From positions 114,976-171,446 of the forward strand of contig NZ_PCOU01000008.1 of the NCBI RefSeq assembly GCF_002979455.1: DNA of 56,471 nucleotides, read 5' to 3'. Shown here piece by piece: positions 26,774-35,804 of the stretch. The stretch comes from Chryseobacterium sp. MYb7 (GTDB lineage: Bacteria; Bacteroidota; Bacteroidia; Flavobacteriales; Weeksellaceae). Below the pieces are notes generated by a model. The model saw only the letters and a program-made list of their open reading frames with translations, ran no database searches and was not told the DNA's origin. The translations under genes were made by a program, and so were the position numbers. Each line of letters opens with the position of its first letter. Positions within the stretch are counted from its first letter, which is position 1.

Positions 26774-27328
26774 TTATTTCCATTTAATATTGCATCCCAT
26801 GCTAGGTCTTTGAATTTCTTCCTGCGCTTCTCCCGCCAAAAGATTTTCAAAAGCAATAATCAGATCCTCACCTGTAACATCTTTATTATTTCCAGGTCTT
26901 GAATCATCCATCTGACCTCTGTATACAAGATCCAGTTTATCATCAAAGAAATAAAAATCCGGTGTACAAGCAGCCTCGTAAGCTTTAGCTACAGCCTGGC
27001 TTTCATCAAATAAATAAGGGAAATCAAAATTTCTTTCAATTTGGAATTCGATCATTTTTTCAGGAGAATCTGCCGGGTATTTTTCAATATCATTAGCATT
27101 AATGGCAATGAATTCAATTCCACGTTCGTTATAATCTTCGTATAATTCATTGATCTTGTCGATCACATGAAGAACAAACGGACAGTGGTTGCACATGAAG
27201 ATCACCAAAGTTCCTTTTTCTCCTTTCAGTTCGTCCAAAGACTGAAGTTCATTCGTTTTTGACGGGTTAGGAAGCTCAAAAAACGGTGCTTTTGTTCCTA
27301 ATGCCAGCATATTTGAGGGAGTATTCAT
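26774..27328 (-). CDS. Thioredoxin-family (AhpC/TSA-like) redoxin
   Basis: This 184-residue thioredoxin-fold protein starts with a redoxin segment (LGTKAPFFELPNP) and has the active-site CNHCPFV (about residues 45-51), in place of WCxxC. A second cysteine is in EAACTPDFYFFD (about 116-127), a resolving-cysteine position in some atypical peroxiredoxins. No signal peptide is visible, so it is likely cytoplasmic. Function beyond thiol redox chemistry is not clear. It is a single gene with a -7 box at 27347-27354 (minus strand). Confidence 0.87.
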   Translation of the reverse strand: MNTPSNMLALGTKAPFFELPNPSKTNELQSLDELKGEKGTLVIFMCNHCPFVLHVIDKINELYEDYNERGIEFIAINANDIEKYPADSPEKMIEFQIERNFDFPYLFDESQAVAKAYEAACTPDFYFFDDKLDLVYRGQMDDSRPGNNKDVTGEDLIIAFENLLAGEAQEEIQRPSMGCNIKWK

Positions 27329-27346
27329 ATCCTTTTTTCTTTACCG

Positions 27347-27354
27347 CAAAGATA
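27347..27354 (-). promoter_or_regulatory. -7 box (TATCTTTG) of the redoxin gene
   Basis: On the minus strand this is an exact TAnnTTTG match, 18 bases before the start codon. Confidence 0.55.
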
Positions 27355-27404
27355 GATATTTCTTTTATTAATTAGGAAGAAGACATTTTCATTTTTAATA
27401 AAGT

Positions 27405-27530
27405 AAGGAAGCTGGAAGCTGGAGGTGGGAAGATTTTAGGCTTCAAAAATAGTTATAGTCAAATTCTATTATTATAGTATTCAACCCTAAAAAGAACTTC
27501 CAGCCCCCATTTTTCCTGCTTCCAGCCTTT
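27405..27530. repeat. Purine/pyrimidine inverted repeat
   Basis: The left arm is GGAAG-rich (around AAGGAAGCTGGAAGCTGGAG) and the right arm is CTTCC-rich (around CTTCCAGCCCCC and GCTTCCAGCC), in inverted orientation. It is noncoding and may form a hairpin between the divergent redoxin and tetR genes. Confidence 0.5.
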
Positions 27531-27580
27531 GATTTATTTTTCTTTAAATAGTCGCCCAATCTATAAAATTCATAATATCC

Positions 27581-27626
27581 TTTGGAAGTTATATCAAAAA
27601 GTTTGTAGTTTTGCTAACGCTGTTAG
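27581..27626 (+). promoter_or_regulatory. tetR promoter with abutting operator
   Basis: A TTTG -33 element (27581-27584), a TAGTTTTG -7 element (27606-27613) and the palindrome CTAACGCTGTTAG (27614-27626) lie in that order. The palindrome starts immediately after the -7 box, so a bound repressor would cover the transcription start. The same palindrome recurs three times before the efflux operon. Confidence 0.7.
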
Positions 27627-27638
27627 TAAATAAATATC

Positions 27639-28235
27639 ATGGGTCTACATGAACGCCGTCAACGAGAAAAAGAATCCATCCGTGCAAATATTTTGCAGGC
27701 TGCTTTTACTTTGGCTAAAACTGAAGGCTGGGCATCACTTTCTATGCGAAAGATAGCAGACGCTATTGAGTATAGTGCCCCGGTGGTGTACGATTATTTT
27801 GAAAATAAAGAAGCTATTTTATTTGAAATCTCATTAGATGGCTTCCACAAGTTACATATAGAATTATTAAAAGCTCAGCAGAAACACAGTACTCCGGAAG
27901 AACAGCTTGTTGCCATTGTGGATGCTTACTGGAACTTTGCTTTTAAAAACAAGGAATATTACCAGCTTATGTTTGGTCTTGGAATGCAGTGTTGCGGAAA
28001 AGGTCAAATGAAAAAGGAATTCTCATCATTTCAGGAGCTTATCTATGAATGCACTTATGAGATTATAAAGAAAAACGGATCCAATCCGGACAATGCCTGT
28101 CATATGTCTCACGCTCTGTTTTCTGCCGTACACGGAATGATCTCTATTATGATGATGCGTACAGCTGATATCCCTTCTACAATGAATAAGACTACATTGG
28201 ACGAAACTGTTTCGGCTTTTATTAAGTCTTTGTAA
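27639..28235 (+). CDS. TetR/AcrR family transcriptional repressor
   Basis: This 198-residue protein has an N-terminal TetR-type helix-turn-helix (about residues 12-58, with WASLSMRKIADAIEYSAPVVYDYFENKEAIL). A C-terminal ligand-binding domain (about 75-190) carries cysteines (MQCCGKG, NACHMS). It precedes the RND efflux operon on the same strand. Four copies of a CTAACnnnGTTAG-type palindrome occur, one beside its own promoter and three upstream of the adaptor gene, so autorepression and repression of the pump are likely. It is a typical AcrR-like drug or bile sensor, but the inducer is unknown. Confidence 0.93.
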   Translation: MGLHERRQREKESIRANILQAAFTLAKTEGWASLSMRKIADAIEYSAPVVYDYFENKEAILFEISLDGFHKLHIELLKAQQKHSTPEEQLVAIVDAYWNFAFKNKEYYQLMFGLGMQCCGKGQMKKEFSSFQELIYECTYEIIKKNGSNPDNACHMSHALFSAVHGMISIMMMRTADIPSTMNKTTLDETVSAFIKSL

Positions 28236-28254
28236 ATTTTTTTTGAATTAAAAA

Positions 28255-28267
28255 TTAACACCGTTAG
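28255..28267. promoter_or_regulatory. TetR operator copy 2
   Basis: TTAACACCGTTAG is a copy of the palindrome next to the tetR promoter, located in the 364-base spacer before the adaptor gene. Confidence 0.55.
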
Positions 28268-28383
28268 GAAATTTAACGCTTAATTAATTTAAATTATTCT
28301 GTTTTTCCTGATTAAAAACTCAATCTTTTATGAAACCATTCATAGTATTCAGTTGTTAAAATTAGTCATTTTTTGCTTATCAA

Positions 28384-28396
28384 TTAACACTGTTAG
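28384..28396. promoter_or_regulatory. TetR operator copy 3
   Basis: TTAACACTGTTAG starts 129 bases after copy 2. A TTTTTTG run precedes it, as for copies 2 and 4. Confidence 0.55.
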
Positions 28397-28517
28397 TAAA
28401 ATTAACACACCTTACACCATCACTATACACTTAAATACATTAAAAACAATTTTCAATTATGGAAACAATCGACTTCATTGGACATTAAAAATTCTGTAAT
28501 TTTTTTTGAACTAATTA

Positions 28518-28530
28518 TTAACACTGTTAG
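28518..28530. promoter_or_regulatory. TetR operator copy 4
   Basis: TTAACACTGTTAG starts 134 bases after copy 3 and ends 69 bases upstream of the adaptor ATG. No better TAnnTTTG box was found near it, so the exact promoter is open. Confidence 0.6.
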
Positions 28531-28599
28531 GAAAAAATACAGCATTTACTAAAACACTTTACTTACCTCTAACACTTCATTAAAAAAATTAAACCAACA

Positions 28600-29760
28600 A
28601 TGAAATTACCTGGAAAAACAAGGTTTATTGTACTTATTGCAAGTATAATTCTTTTACAGAGCTGCACAAAAGCCGCAGAAGGAACCAATGCCGCACCTCC
28701 AGCTCCAGAACTTCCGGTTTATACCGTTATTACATCACCCGCTACTACATATCAGGAATTCCCAACTGCTTTGGAAGGGAAAAACAACGTAGAAATCAGA
28801 TCTCAGGTAGACGGATATCTGGATAGAATCTATGTAGAAGAAGGTGCTTATGTAAGAGCAGGACAACCGTTATTTAAAATAGATTCAAGAAGCTACGGCG
28901 AGCAGATGAATATGGCTCAGGCTAATCTTCAGGCTGCCAATGCCAATATCCAAAAAGCAAGAGTGGAAGTAGACAGAATTCAGCCACTGGTTGCTGCAAA
29001 AGTAGTTTCTGATGTACAGCTTAAAACAGCAAAAGCCAATTATGAAGCTGCCGTTGCCGCTGCTTCTCAAGCCAGAGCCTCTGTTGGAAGCGCAAGAATC
29101 AATGTAGGATTTACAACGATTACAGCTCCTGTAAGTGGTTATATCGGAAGAATTCCTTACAAAAAAGGAAGTTTGATCTCAAGAACAGATGTAAATCCAT
29201 TGACATTATTATCTGATATCAGTGAAATCTATGCCTACTTCTCTTTAAGTGAACTTGATTTCATTGCTTTCCAAAACAAATACCCTGGAGCAAGCTTAGA
29301 AGAAAAGCTGAAAAATATGCCGATGGTAGATCTTGTCATCGCCGATAACAGTACTTACCCTGAAAAAGGAAGATTAAGCATTGTAGACGGACAGTTTGAT
29401 AAAACTACCGGAGCCATCAGTGTACGTGCCGTTTTCCCTAATACCAACGGAACTTTAAGAACCGGAAATACAGGAAGAGTGCGTATGCCTCAGCTGATTT
29501 CGAATGCAGTAGTTATTCCCCAGGAATCAACATTTGAAATTCAGGATAAAACCTATGTATACGTGATGGATAAAGATAAAAAAGTAATGGGGAGACCTAT
29601 TAAAATATCCGGAAAAACAGACAGTTATTACTTTATTTCTGAAGGACTTTCCCGTGGAGAAAAAATAGTATACACAGGAATTGGAAGCTTAAAAGACGGT
29701 GCATCCATCAGACCGAAAAATATTTCGTCTGACAGCTTATTAAAAGCGAAACCATTATAG
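28600..29760 (+). CDS. RND efflux periplasmic adaptor (membrane fusion protein)
   Basis: This 386-residue lipoprotein has a lipobox (LLQSC, Cys near residue 22). A biotinyl-lipoyl segment (VEIRSQVDGYLDRIYVEEGAYVRAGQPLFKID is split around residues 62-95) and an alpha-helical hairpin (about 98-165, alanine- and glutamine-rich) follow, then the returning lipoyl half (TITAPVSGYIGR) and beta-barrel and membrane-proximal domains. This is the HlyD/AcrA-type adaptor that bridges the RND pump and the outer-membrane factor. It is first in the efflux operon, 40 bases before the pump gene. Confidence 0.95.
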   Translation: MKLPGKTRFIVLIASIILLQSCTKAAEGTNAAPPAPELPVYTVITSPATTYQEFPTALEGKNNVEIRSQVDGYLDRIYVEEGAYVRAGQPLFKIDSRSYGEQMNMAQANLQAANANIQKARVEVDRIQPLVAAKVVSDVQLKTAKANYEAAVAAASQARASVGSARINVGFTTITAPVSGYIGRIPYKKGSLISRTDVNPLTLLSDISEIYAYFSLSELDFIAFQNKYPGASLEEKLKNMPMVDLVIADNSTYPEKGRLSIVDGQFDKTTGAISVRAVFPNTNGTLRTGNTGRVRMPQLISNAVVIPQESTFEIQDKTYVYVMDKDKKVMGRPIKISGKTDSYYFISEGLSRGEKIVYTGIGSLKDGASIRPKNISSDSLLKAKPL

Positions 29761-29800
29761 TCCTTTCCGAAAACAGAAGACTTAAAAAAATAAACTTCTT

Positions 29801-32800
29801 ATGTTAAAACAATTTATAGAAAGACCGGTCCTTTCAACGGTCATCTCCATAATACTCTTATTATTGGGAGCTTTGTCTCTCTTTAATTTACCGATTGCCC
29901 TCTTTCCGGACATCGCTCCACCAAGCGTTCAGGTAACGGCATTCTATCCTGGAGCTAATGCTGAAGTTGTAGCACGTTCGGTTGCCACTCCTATTGAAGA
30001 AGCCGTGAACGGGGTTGAGAATATGACCTATATGACTTCCAACTCCAGTAATGACGGTACCATGACACTTAGTGTGTACTTCAAGCAGGGAGCAGATGCT
30101 GACAATGCCGCGGTAAACGTACAGAACCGTGTATCAAAAGCAATGAGCCAGCTGCCTCAGGAAGTAGTACAGGCCGGGATTTCAACCCAGAAGGTTCAGA
30201 ACAGTATGATTATGTTCATGGGACTGACCAGTGAAAATGAAAAACAATACGATGAATTATTCCTTCAAAATTATCTGAAGATCAACGTTATTCCACAGAT
30301 ACAGCGTATCCCCGGAGTTGCACAGGCTCAGGTATTCGGAACAAGGGATTATTCCATGAGAATCTGGTTGAAACCGGATCGCTTGGCATCAAATAATCTT
30401 TCTCCACAGGAAGTTTTGGCAGCCATTAAAGATCACAACCTTGAAGCTGCCCCAGGCCGTCTTGGACAGGGGAGTAAGGAAACTTACGAATATATCCTTA
30501 AATATAAAGGAAAACTGAACAAGAATGAAGACTATGAAAATATTGCAATCAAAGCAAATAGTGATGGTTCTTTCTTAAGATTAAAAGATGTTGCACGAGT
30601 AGAGTTTGGATCTTATACCTATACTGCTACCAACAGAGTAGACGGAAAACCCGTTGCCGGATTTGCGATCTTACAGACTGCAGGTTCTAATGCCAACGAA
30701 ATCCTGACAGAAATTGAAAAGCAGGTGAAAGTAATGGAAACCACGCTTCCAAAAGGAGTGAAACCCATTATCATGTATAATTCCAAAGACTTCCTTGATG
30801 CTTCAATTCATCAGGTTGTGGAAACGCTTGTTATTGCTTTCGTATTGGTATTTATTGTAGTATTTATTTTCCTTCAGGATTTCAGATCTACATTAATTCC
30901 TGCTATTGCCGTACCGGTAGCGATTATCGGAACATTCTTCTTCCTTCAGTTATTTGGCTTCAGTATCAACATGCTTACTTTATTCGCATTGGTTCTCGCC
31001 ATCGGTATTGTAGTGGATGATGCCATTGTAGTGGTAGAGGCCGTCCATTCTAAAATGGAACAGACAGGGATGCCGGTAGAACAGGCTACAATGAACTCGA
31101 TGAGTGAAATTTCAGGAGCCATCATTTCCATTACATTGGTAATGTGTGCAGTATTTATTCCGGTTGGTTTCATGCAGGGACCTGCAGGGGTTTTCTACAG
31201 ACAGTTTGCTTTCACATTAGCGATTGCGATTTTAATCTCAGCAGTGAATGCATTAACATTGAGCCCGGCATTATGCGCGATGTTCTTAAATGATCCTCAG
31301 GGAGAACATGGTGAACACGGTCATAAAAAAGGTTTTGGAGCAAGATTCTTCAATGCTTTTAATGCCAGTTTCAACAGCATGACCAGAAAGTATATCTACA
31401 GCCTTAAATTTTTAATTAAAAACAAATGGGTTGCGATAGGAGGTCTTGTCATCATTACAGCGGCAAGTGTATTTTTGATCAAAAAAGCACCATCAGGATT
31501 TATTCCTACTGAAGACCAGGGGTTCGTATTGTATGCAGTGAATACGCCTCCGGGAAGTTCATTAGAAAGAACACACAGAGCGACGGCACAGATTGATAAA
31601 ATTATCAACGGTGAAAAAGCAACCAACCACCTTTGGGTTGCGGATGGGATGAACTTCATCAGTAATGCAAATGCTTCTCCATATTCTGCAGGTTTCATTA
31701 AACTTAAAGATTATGACAAGCGTGGTGAAATGAAAGACCCGGATCAGATTGCAGCAACATTGACAGGACAGGTAAGCCAGGTAAAAGATGCCAATGCATT
31801 CTTCTTCAACTTCCCTACTGTACAAGGTTTCGGTAACGTTTCCGGATTTGAATTCATGCTTCAGGATAAAACAAACGGTTCTTTCGAACAGTTGGGAACA
31901 ACTACGCAACAGTTCATTGGAGAGCTGATGAAAAGACCTGAGATTGCTTTCGCCTTTACAACATATGCAGCAGGAAATCCTCAGTATACTATTGATGTGG
32001 ATACGGATAAAGCCAATCAGTTAGGTGTTTCTGTAACAGAATTGATGCAGACGATGCAGATTTATTTCGGAAGCAGCTTTGTATCGGATTTCAACAGATT
32101 CGGAAAATATTACAGAGTAATGGCTCAGGCCGATATTCCTTACCGTACAGATGTTAATTCACTGGCAGGAATTTATGTAAAAAATAAATCTGGAGAAATG
32201 GTTCCTGCAAAAACTTTGGTAACGTTAAAAAGGTCTTTTGGTCCTGAGACGGTAACAAGAAATAACCTTTTCAACGCAGTAACGATTAACGGAACTCCAA
32301 AACCTGGTTACAGTACCGGAGATGCTATTAAAGCAGTAGAAGAAGTTGCTCAGCAGTCCCTTCCGAGAGGATATGGATATGAGTGGACAGGGATTACCCG
32401 TGAAGAAATCAAGACAAGTGGACAAACTTCATTTATCTTCTTCCTAAGTATCTTGTTTGTTTACTTCTTACTGGCAGCTCAATATGAAAGTTATATCCTT
32501 CCATTTGCTATTATTCTTACCATTCCAACAGGGATTTTCGGAGTATTTGCCTTCACGGGATTAGCGGGAATTGATAACAATATTTATGTTCAGGTAGGAT
32601 TGATCATGCTGGTCGGGCTACTGGCCAAAAATGCCATCCTGATTGTAGAGTTTGCCGTACAGAGAAGAAAAGCAGGTAAAACATTAATTGAATCTGCACT
32701 TCAGGCATCAAGATTACGTTTAAGACCGATCTTAATGACCTCTTTTGCTTTCATCGTGGGAATGCTTCCACTTGTATGGACACAGGGTGCTTCTTCAAAA

Positions 32801-32983
32801 GGAAACCACTCTATCGGTTATAGTACAGTAGGTGGAATGCTTACAGGAGTAATATTAGGAATCTTTATCATTCCAGTAATGTACGTAGTATTCCAGTATC
32901 TGCATGAAAAAATGCCAAGCAGAAAAAAGAAAAGACTTCTGAAAAAACAAATGGAGGAAGAGCTTTTAGCTGCTAGTCACTAA
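29801..32983 (+). CDS. RND multidrug efflux pump, HAE1 family
   Basis: This 1060-residue AcrB/MexB-like inner-membrane transporter exports hydrophobic or amphiphilic compounds using the proton gradient. The N-terminus FIERPVLSTVISIILLLLGA is the family hallmark. Twelve transmembrane segments in two groups are visible (first helix at about 10-30, then about 340-500; second half about 545, then 870-1035). The transmembrane helix 4 motif with acidic residues (GIVVDDAIVVVEAVH, about 401-415) carries the proton-relay aspartates. It lies between adaptor and outer-membrane factor genes. The substrate range is unknown. Confidence 0.96.
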   Translation: MLKQFIERPVLSTVISIILLLLGALSLFNLPIALFPDIAPPSVQVTAFYPGANAEVVARSVATPIEEAVNGVENMTYMTSNSSNDGTMTLSVYFKQGADADNAAVNVQNRVSKAMSQLPQEVVQAGISTQKVQNSMIMFMGLTSENEKQYDELFLQNYLKINVIPQIQRIPGVAQAQVFGTRDYSMRIWLKPDRLASNNLSPQEVLAAIKDHNLEAAPGRLGQGSKETYEYILKYKGKLNKNEDYENIAIKANSDGSFLRLKDVARVEFGSYTYTATNRVDGKPVAGFAILQTAGSNANEILTEIEKQVKVMETTLPKGVKPIIMYNSKDFLDASIHQVVETLVIAFVLVFIVVFIFLQDFRSTLIPAIAVPVAIIGTFFFLQLFGFSINMLTLFALVLAIGIVVDDAIVVVEAVHSKMEQTGMPVEQATMNSMSEISGAIISITLVMCAVFIPVGFMQGPAGVFYRQFAFTLAIAILISAVNALTLSPALCAMFLNDPQGEHGEHGHKKGFGARFFNAFNASFNSMTRKYIYSLKFLIKNKWVAIGGLVIITAASVFLIKKAPSGFIPTEDQGFVLYAVNTPPGSSLERTHRATAQIDKIINGEKATNHLWVADGMNFISNANASPYSAGFIKLKDYDKRGEMKDPDQIAATLTGQVSQVKDANAFFFNFPTVQGFGNVSGFEFMLQDKTNGSFEQLGTTTQQFIGELMKRPEIAFAFTTYAAGNPQYTIDVDTDKANQLGVSVTELMQTMQIYFGSSFVSDFNRFGKYYRVMAQADIPYRTDVNSLAGIYVKNKSGEMVPAKTLVTLKRSFGPETVTRNNLFNAVTINGTPKPGYSTGDAIKAVEEVAQQSLPRGYGYEWTGITREEIKTSGQTSFIFFLSILFVYFLLAAQYESYILPFAIILTIPTGIFGVFAFTGLAGIDNNIYVQVGLIMLVGLLAKNAILIVEFAVQRRKAGKTLIESALQASRLRLRPILMTSFAFIVGMLPLVWTQGASSKGNHSIGYSTVGGMLTGVILGIFIIPVMYVVFQYLHEKMPSRKKKRLLKKQMEEELLAASH

Positions 32984-33000
32984 TAAAAAAATGAATAACA

Positions 33001-33129
33001 AAAACTTAGAGAAAATTTTAAGATCATAGGTTTACCTATTTACCTGCCTGTTCTTAATGGTTTACAAAAGCTAACTATTTCCTCCTACTAAAGACAATTT
33101 TTGCCTCAACAAAAACCTCTCTAAGTTTT
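33001..33129. repeat. 12-bp perfect inverted repeat across the pump-OMF spacer
   Basis: AAAACTTAGAGA (33001-33012) and TCTCTAAGTTTT (33118-33129) are perfect inverted copies flanking about 105 bases. A further palindrome ATAGGTTTACCTAT lies between them (about 33027-33040). The whole intercistronic leader could fold before the OMF start. Confidence 0.5.
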
Positions 33130-33154
33130 GTATTCAACTAAAAGTTTAAAAACT

Positions 33155-34567
33155 ATGAAACGAGTAAAAAATATTATTCTAACATTTGTGCTGGCAATCG
33201 GCTCTGTTTCGTGTGTGTCTAAACTGGCATACACAGAGCCCGAGCTTCCTCTTCCGGAAAAATTCCAGTACACCGCCACTGCAGATACTGCCAGTATTGC
33301 CAATCTGGAGTGGAAACAGTTTTTCAGTGATCCTATTTTACAGGGATTGATTGAAAAAGGAATTAAAAATAATTATGACCTTCAGATCGCATTAAAGCAG
33401 GTTGCTGCTTCACAGGAAAAACTGAAACAGGCAAAATATATGCAATATCCGGACGTTGGTTTCGGAGTAAGCGGACAGATTTCAAGACCTTCCAAAAACA
33501 GTATGAACGGGCAAAGCTTAAATTTATTTTTAGGTTCAAGCCATGTTGAAGATTATAATGCAGCCTTCAACCTTTCGTGGGAAGCTGACATTTGGGGAAA
33601 GATCAAAAACCAGCAGGAAGTTTCAAGAATGCAGTATCTTCAAACCTATGAAGGTTCAAAAGCCGTTCAGACTCAGGTAGTAGCAGCTATTGCACAAGGG
33701 TATTATAATTTGTTAATGCTTGACAGACAATTGGCTATTGCAAAATCCAATCTGGAACTGAGCAGCAATACCCTATTGATTACACAGAAAATGTGGGAAA
33801 GTGGTGATAACACCTCTTTAGGAGTACAGCAGGCAGCCGCACAGAAACAGGCAACAGAACTTCTGATTGCCCAACTGGAGCAAAATATCGCTATTCAGGA
33901 AAATGCATTGAGTATTCTAACTGGTGAGCTGCCTAATAAAGTAAACAGAACGATTGAAATGTCTGATACTTCATTACCTCAGAATATCTCCGCAGGACTT
34001 CCGGCAGCTATGGTAAGCCGCAGACCGGATGTGCGTCAGCAGGAATTGGTTTTATTAGAATCCAATGCCATGGTTGGAATTGCTCAAGCCAATATGTACC
34101 CTGCATTAAAGATTACAGCCAACGGAGGAGTAAATTCATTCAAATTTGATAACTGGTTCCAGATTCCGGCTTCGTTATTCGGATCAGTTTTAGGAGGAAT
34201 TACCCAGCCTATTTTCCAGAAAAGACAGTTGAAAACAGATCTGGAAGTAGCTAAAATTCAAAGAGAGAAAAATGTTCTGGCATTCCGTCAATCGGTATTA
34301 AATGCTGCAGGAGAAATTTCTGATGCTTTGGTTTCCAATGAAAATTTAAAAGTTCAAGAACAAAAAGCTACAGAGCAATCTACTACTTTAAAAGACGGAA
34401 TTAAAAGTGCACAACTTCTTTACAAAGGAGGTTCAGCCAATTACCTGGAAGTGATTACAGCACAAGGGAATTCCCTACAGGCAGAGTTGAATCTGGCTTC
34501 CATTAAAAGACAGAGATTAAGCAGCATTGTAGATTTATACAGAGCACTAGGCGGCGGTTGGAAGTAG
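33155..34567 (+). CDS. Outer-membrane efflux lipoprotein (TolC/OprM type, NodT family)
   Basis: This 470-residue outer-membrane channel has a lipobox (GSVSC, Cys near residue 21). Two OEP repeats follow (about 55-245 and 270-465), with the typical LEWKQFFSDPILQGLIEKGIKNN start, AALKQVAASQEKLKQAK helix, and PDVRQQELVLL repeat start. I chose ATG 33155 (MKRVKN) over the upstream TTG at 33128 because it gives a normal lipoprotein signal and the TTG lies in an inverted repeat. It completes the tripartite RND system. A strong terminator follows. Confidence 0.93.
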   Translation: MKRVKNIILTFVLAIGSVSCVSKLAYTEPELPLPEKFQYTATADTASIANLEWKQFFSDPILQGLIEKGIKNNYDLQIALKQVAASQEKLKQAKYMQYPDVGFGVSGQISRPSKNSMNGQSLNLFLGSSHVEDYNAAFNLSWEADIWGKIKNQQEVSRMQYLQTYEGSKAVQTQVVAAIAQGYYNLLMLDRQLAIAKSNLELSSNTLLITQKMWESGDNTSLGVQQAAAQKQATELLIAQLEQNIAIQENALSILTGELPNKVNRTIEMSDTSLPQNISAGLPAAMVSRRPDVRQQELVLLESNAMVGIAQANMYPALKITANGGVNSFKFDNWFQIPASLFGSVLGGITQPIFQKRQLKTDLEVAKIQREKNVLAFRQSVLNAAGEISDALVSNENLKVQEQKATEQSTTLKDGIKSAQLLYKGGSANYLEVITAQGNSLQAELNLASIKRQRLSSIVDLYRALGGGWK

Positions 34568-34592
34568 TAAATTAAATTATATTTGTTTTAAG

Positions 34593-34622
34593 ATGCGGTT
34601 CTTTTCAGAGCCGCATTTTTTT
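34593..34622 (+). terminator. Terminator of the efflux operon
   Basis: The stem ATGCGGTTC/GAGCCGCAT has one G-U pair and is followed by seven T. Confidence 0.85.
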
Positions 34623-34698
34623 AGTATAAAAACACCCTAATTAATTACAATCTGTACTGTCAACAAAGTGGAATGAAGAATCTTTAAAAAACAATCGA

Positions 34699-34773
34699 TG
34701 AGATTCTTCCTTCGTCAGAATGACAAACTAAGCGCTTAGTTTATCCGCACACTATGTCATTCCGTAGGAATCT
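34699..34773. repeat. REP-like palindromic unit 3
   Basis: The left end is GAGATTCTTCCTTCGTCAG continuing into AATGAC. The right end is GTCATTCCGTAGGAATCT. The arms are inverted copies of each other and of the units at 26.4 kb. A degenerate arm may exist around 34664-34685. Confidence 0.6.
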
Positions 34774-34817
34774 ATATTTTAAAAACTCCTAAAGTCGTTT
34801 AATAATGTAAAAGCATC

Positions 34818-35738
34818 TTATTTTTCAAACTCCTCTGCAAGCCATTTCAACAAATCTTCATACTCTTTTTCAGAATATCCCAATTGTAAATAATGAATAT
34901 CATCTGCTTTTCTGTACCAGGTCAGCTGGCGTTTCGCATATCTCCGGCTGTTCTTTTTTATTTCTGAAACTGCAAAATCAAGGTCCCACTCGCCATCAAA
35001 ATATTTGAAAAGTTCTGCATATCCTACCGTATTTAAAGCAGTCAGCTCTTTGAATTTCTCAAGACCTTTTACCTCATCCAACAATCCGTTTTCCATCATA
35101 ATATCCACCCTACGGTTGATTCTGTCATACAGTTCTTTCCTTTCCGCTTCTATTCCTATACGGATCACATTAAAATCTCTGCCATTTTGAGAAACCGAAA
35201 TATGTTCAGAATATTTTTTCTCCGTTTGCCAGATAATATCAATAGCTCTTAATAGTCGGCGGTGATTGTGAATATCCACCACATTGAAGTATTCAGGATC
35301 GAGTTTTTGTAAGATTCCCTGAAGTTTTTCTATTCCTTCCTGCTCCATCATAGCCTGAAGTTTATCCTGATTTTCAGCATTCGCTTCTGGCAAATCATGC
35401 AGTCCTTCTATCACCGCTTTTTCATACATCATGCTCCCACCCACAAGAATTACAGTGTCATGAGTGACAAAAAGTTCATTAAGTTTTTGAAGCGCATCTT
35501 CTTCATATTGTCCGATAGAATAATAGTCTTCCACTGAAAGATTTCCGATAAAATGATGAGGCGCTCCAGCCAATTCTTCTTCCGAAGGGGCAGCCGTTCC
35601 TATTTTCATTTCTTTAAAAAACTGACGGGAATCACAGGAAATAATCTCCGTATTGAAATACTGAGCCAAATCAATTGCCAATCTCGTTTTACCAATTCCG
35701 GTGGGTCCTACTACAGAAATTAAATTTTTCTTTTTCAC
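34818..35738 (-). CDS. miaA: tRNA dimethylallyltransferase
   Basis: The enzyme transfers a dimethylallyl group to A37 of tRNAs reading UNN codons. It has the P-loop GPTGIGKTRLAIDLA (about residues 11-25), the SCDSRQFFKEMKIGTA segment (about 34-49), and the ILVGGSMMYEKAVIEGL motif. The RLLRAIDIIWQT stretch precedes a C-terminal RRYAKRQLTWYRKADDIH motif, as in all MiaA proteins. The 306-residue length is normal. The start ATG follows no clear -7 box. Upstream is a 140-base inverted repeat and then the divergent yicC gene. Confidence 0.96.
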   Translation of the reverse strand: MKKKNLISVVGPTGIGKTRLAIDLAQYFNTEIISCDSRQFFKEMKIGTAAPSEEELAGAPHHFIGNLSVEDYYSIGQYEEDALQKLNELFVTHDTVILVGGSMMYEKAVIEGLHDLPEANAENQDKLQAMMEQEGIEKLQGILQKLDPEYFNVVDIHNHRRLLRAIDIIWQTEKKYSEHISVSQNGRDFNVIRIGIEAERKELYDRINRRVDIMMENGLLDEVKGLEKFKELTALNTVGYAELFKYFDGEWDLDFAVSEIKKNSRRYAKRQLTWYRKADDIHYLQLGYSEKEYEDLLKWLAEEFEK

Positions 35739-35804
35739 AGCGCTAATTTACGAAAACGAGTTCATTTGAATTTTTATTTTTAAATACAAAAAAAGCTGCG
35801 GATT

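Noticed and set aside
26644..26856. A 70-codon minus-strand frame overlapping the redoxin end
   Set aside because: It overlaps the 3' end of the redoxin gene in another frame, spans its terminator, and has no recognisable family.
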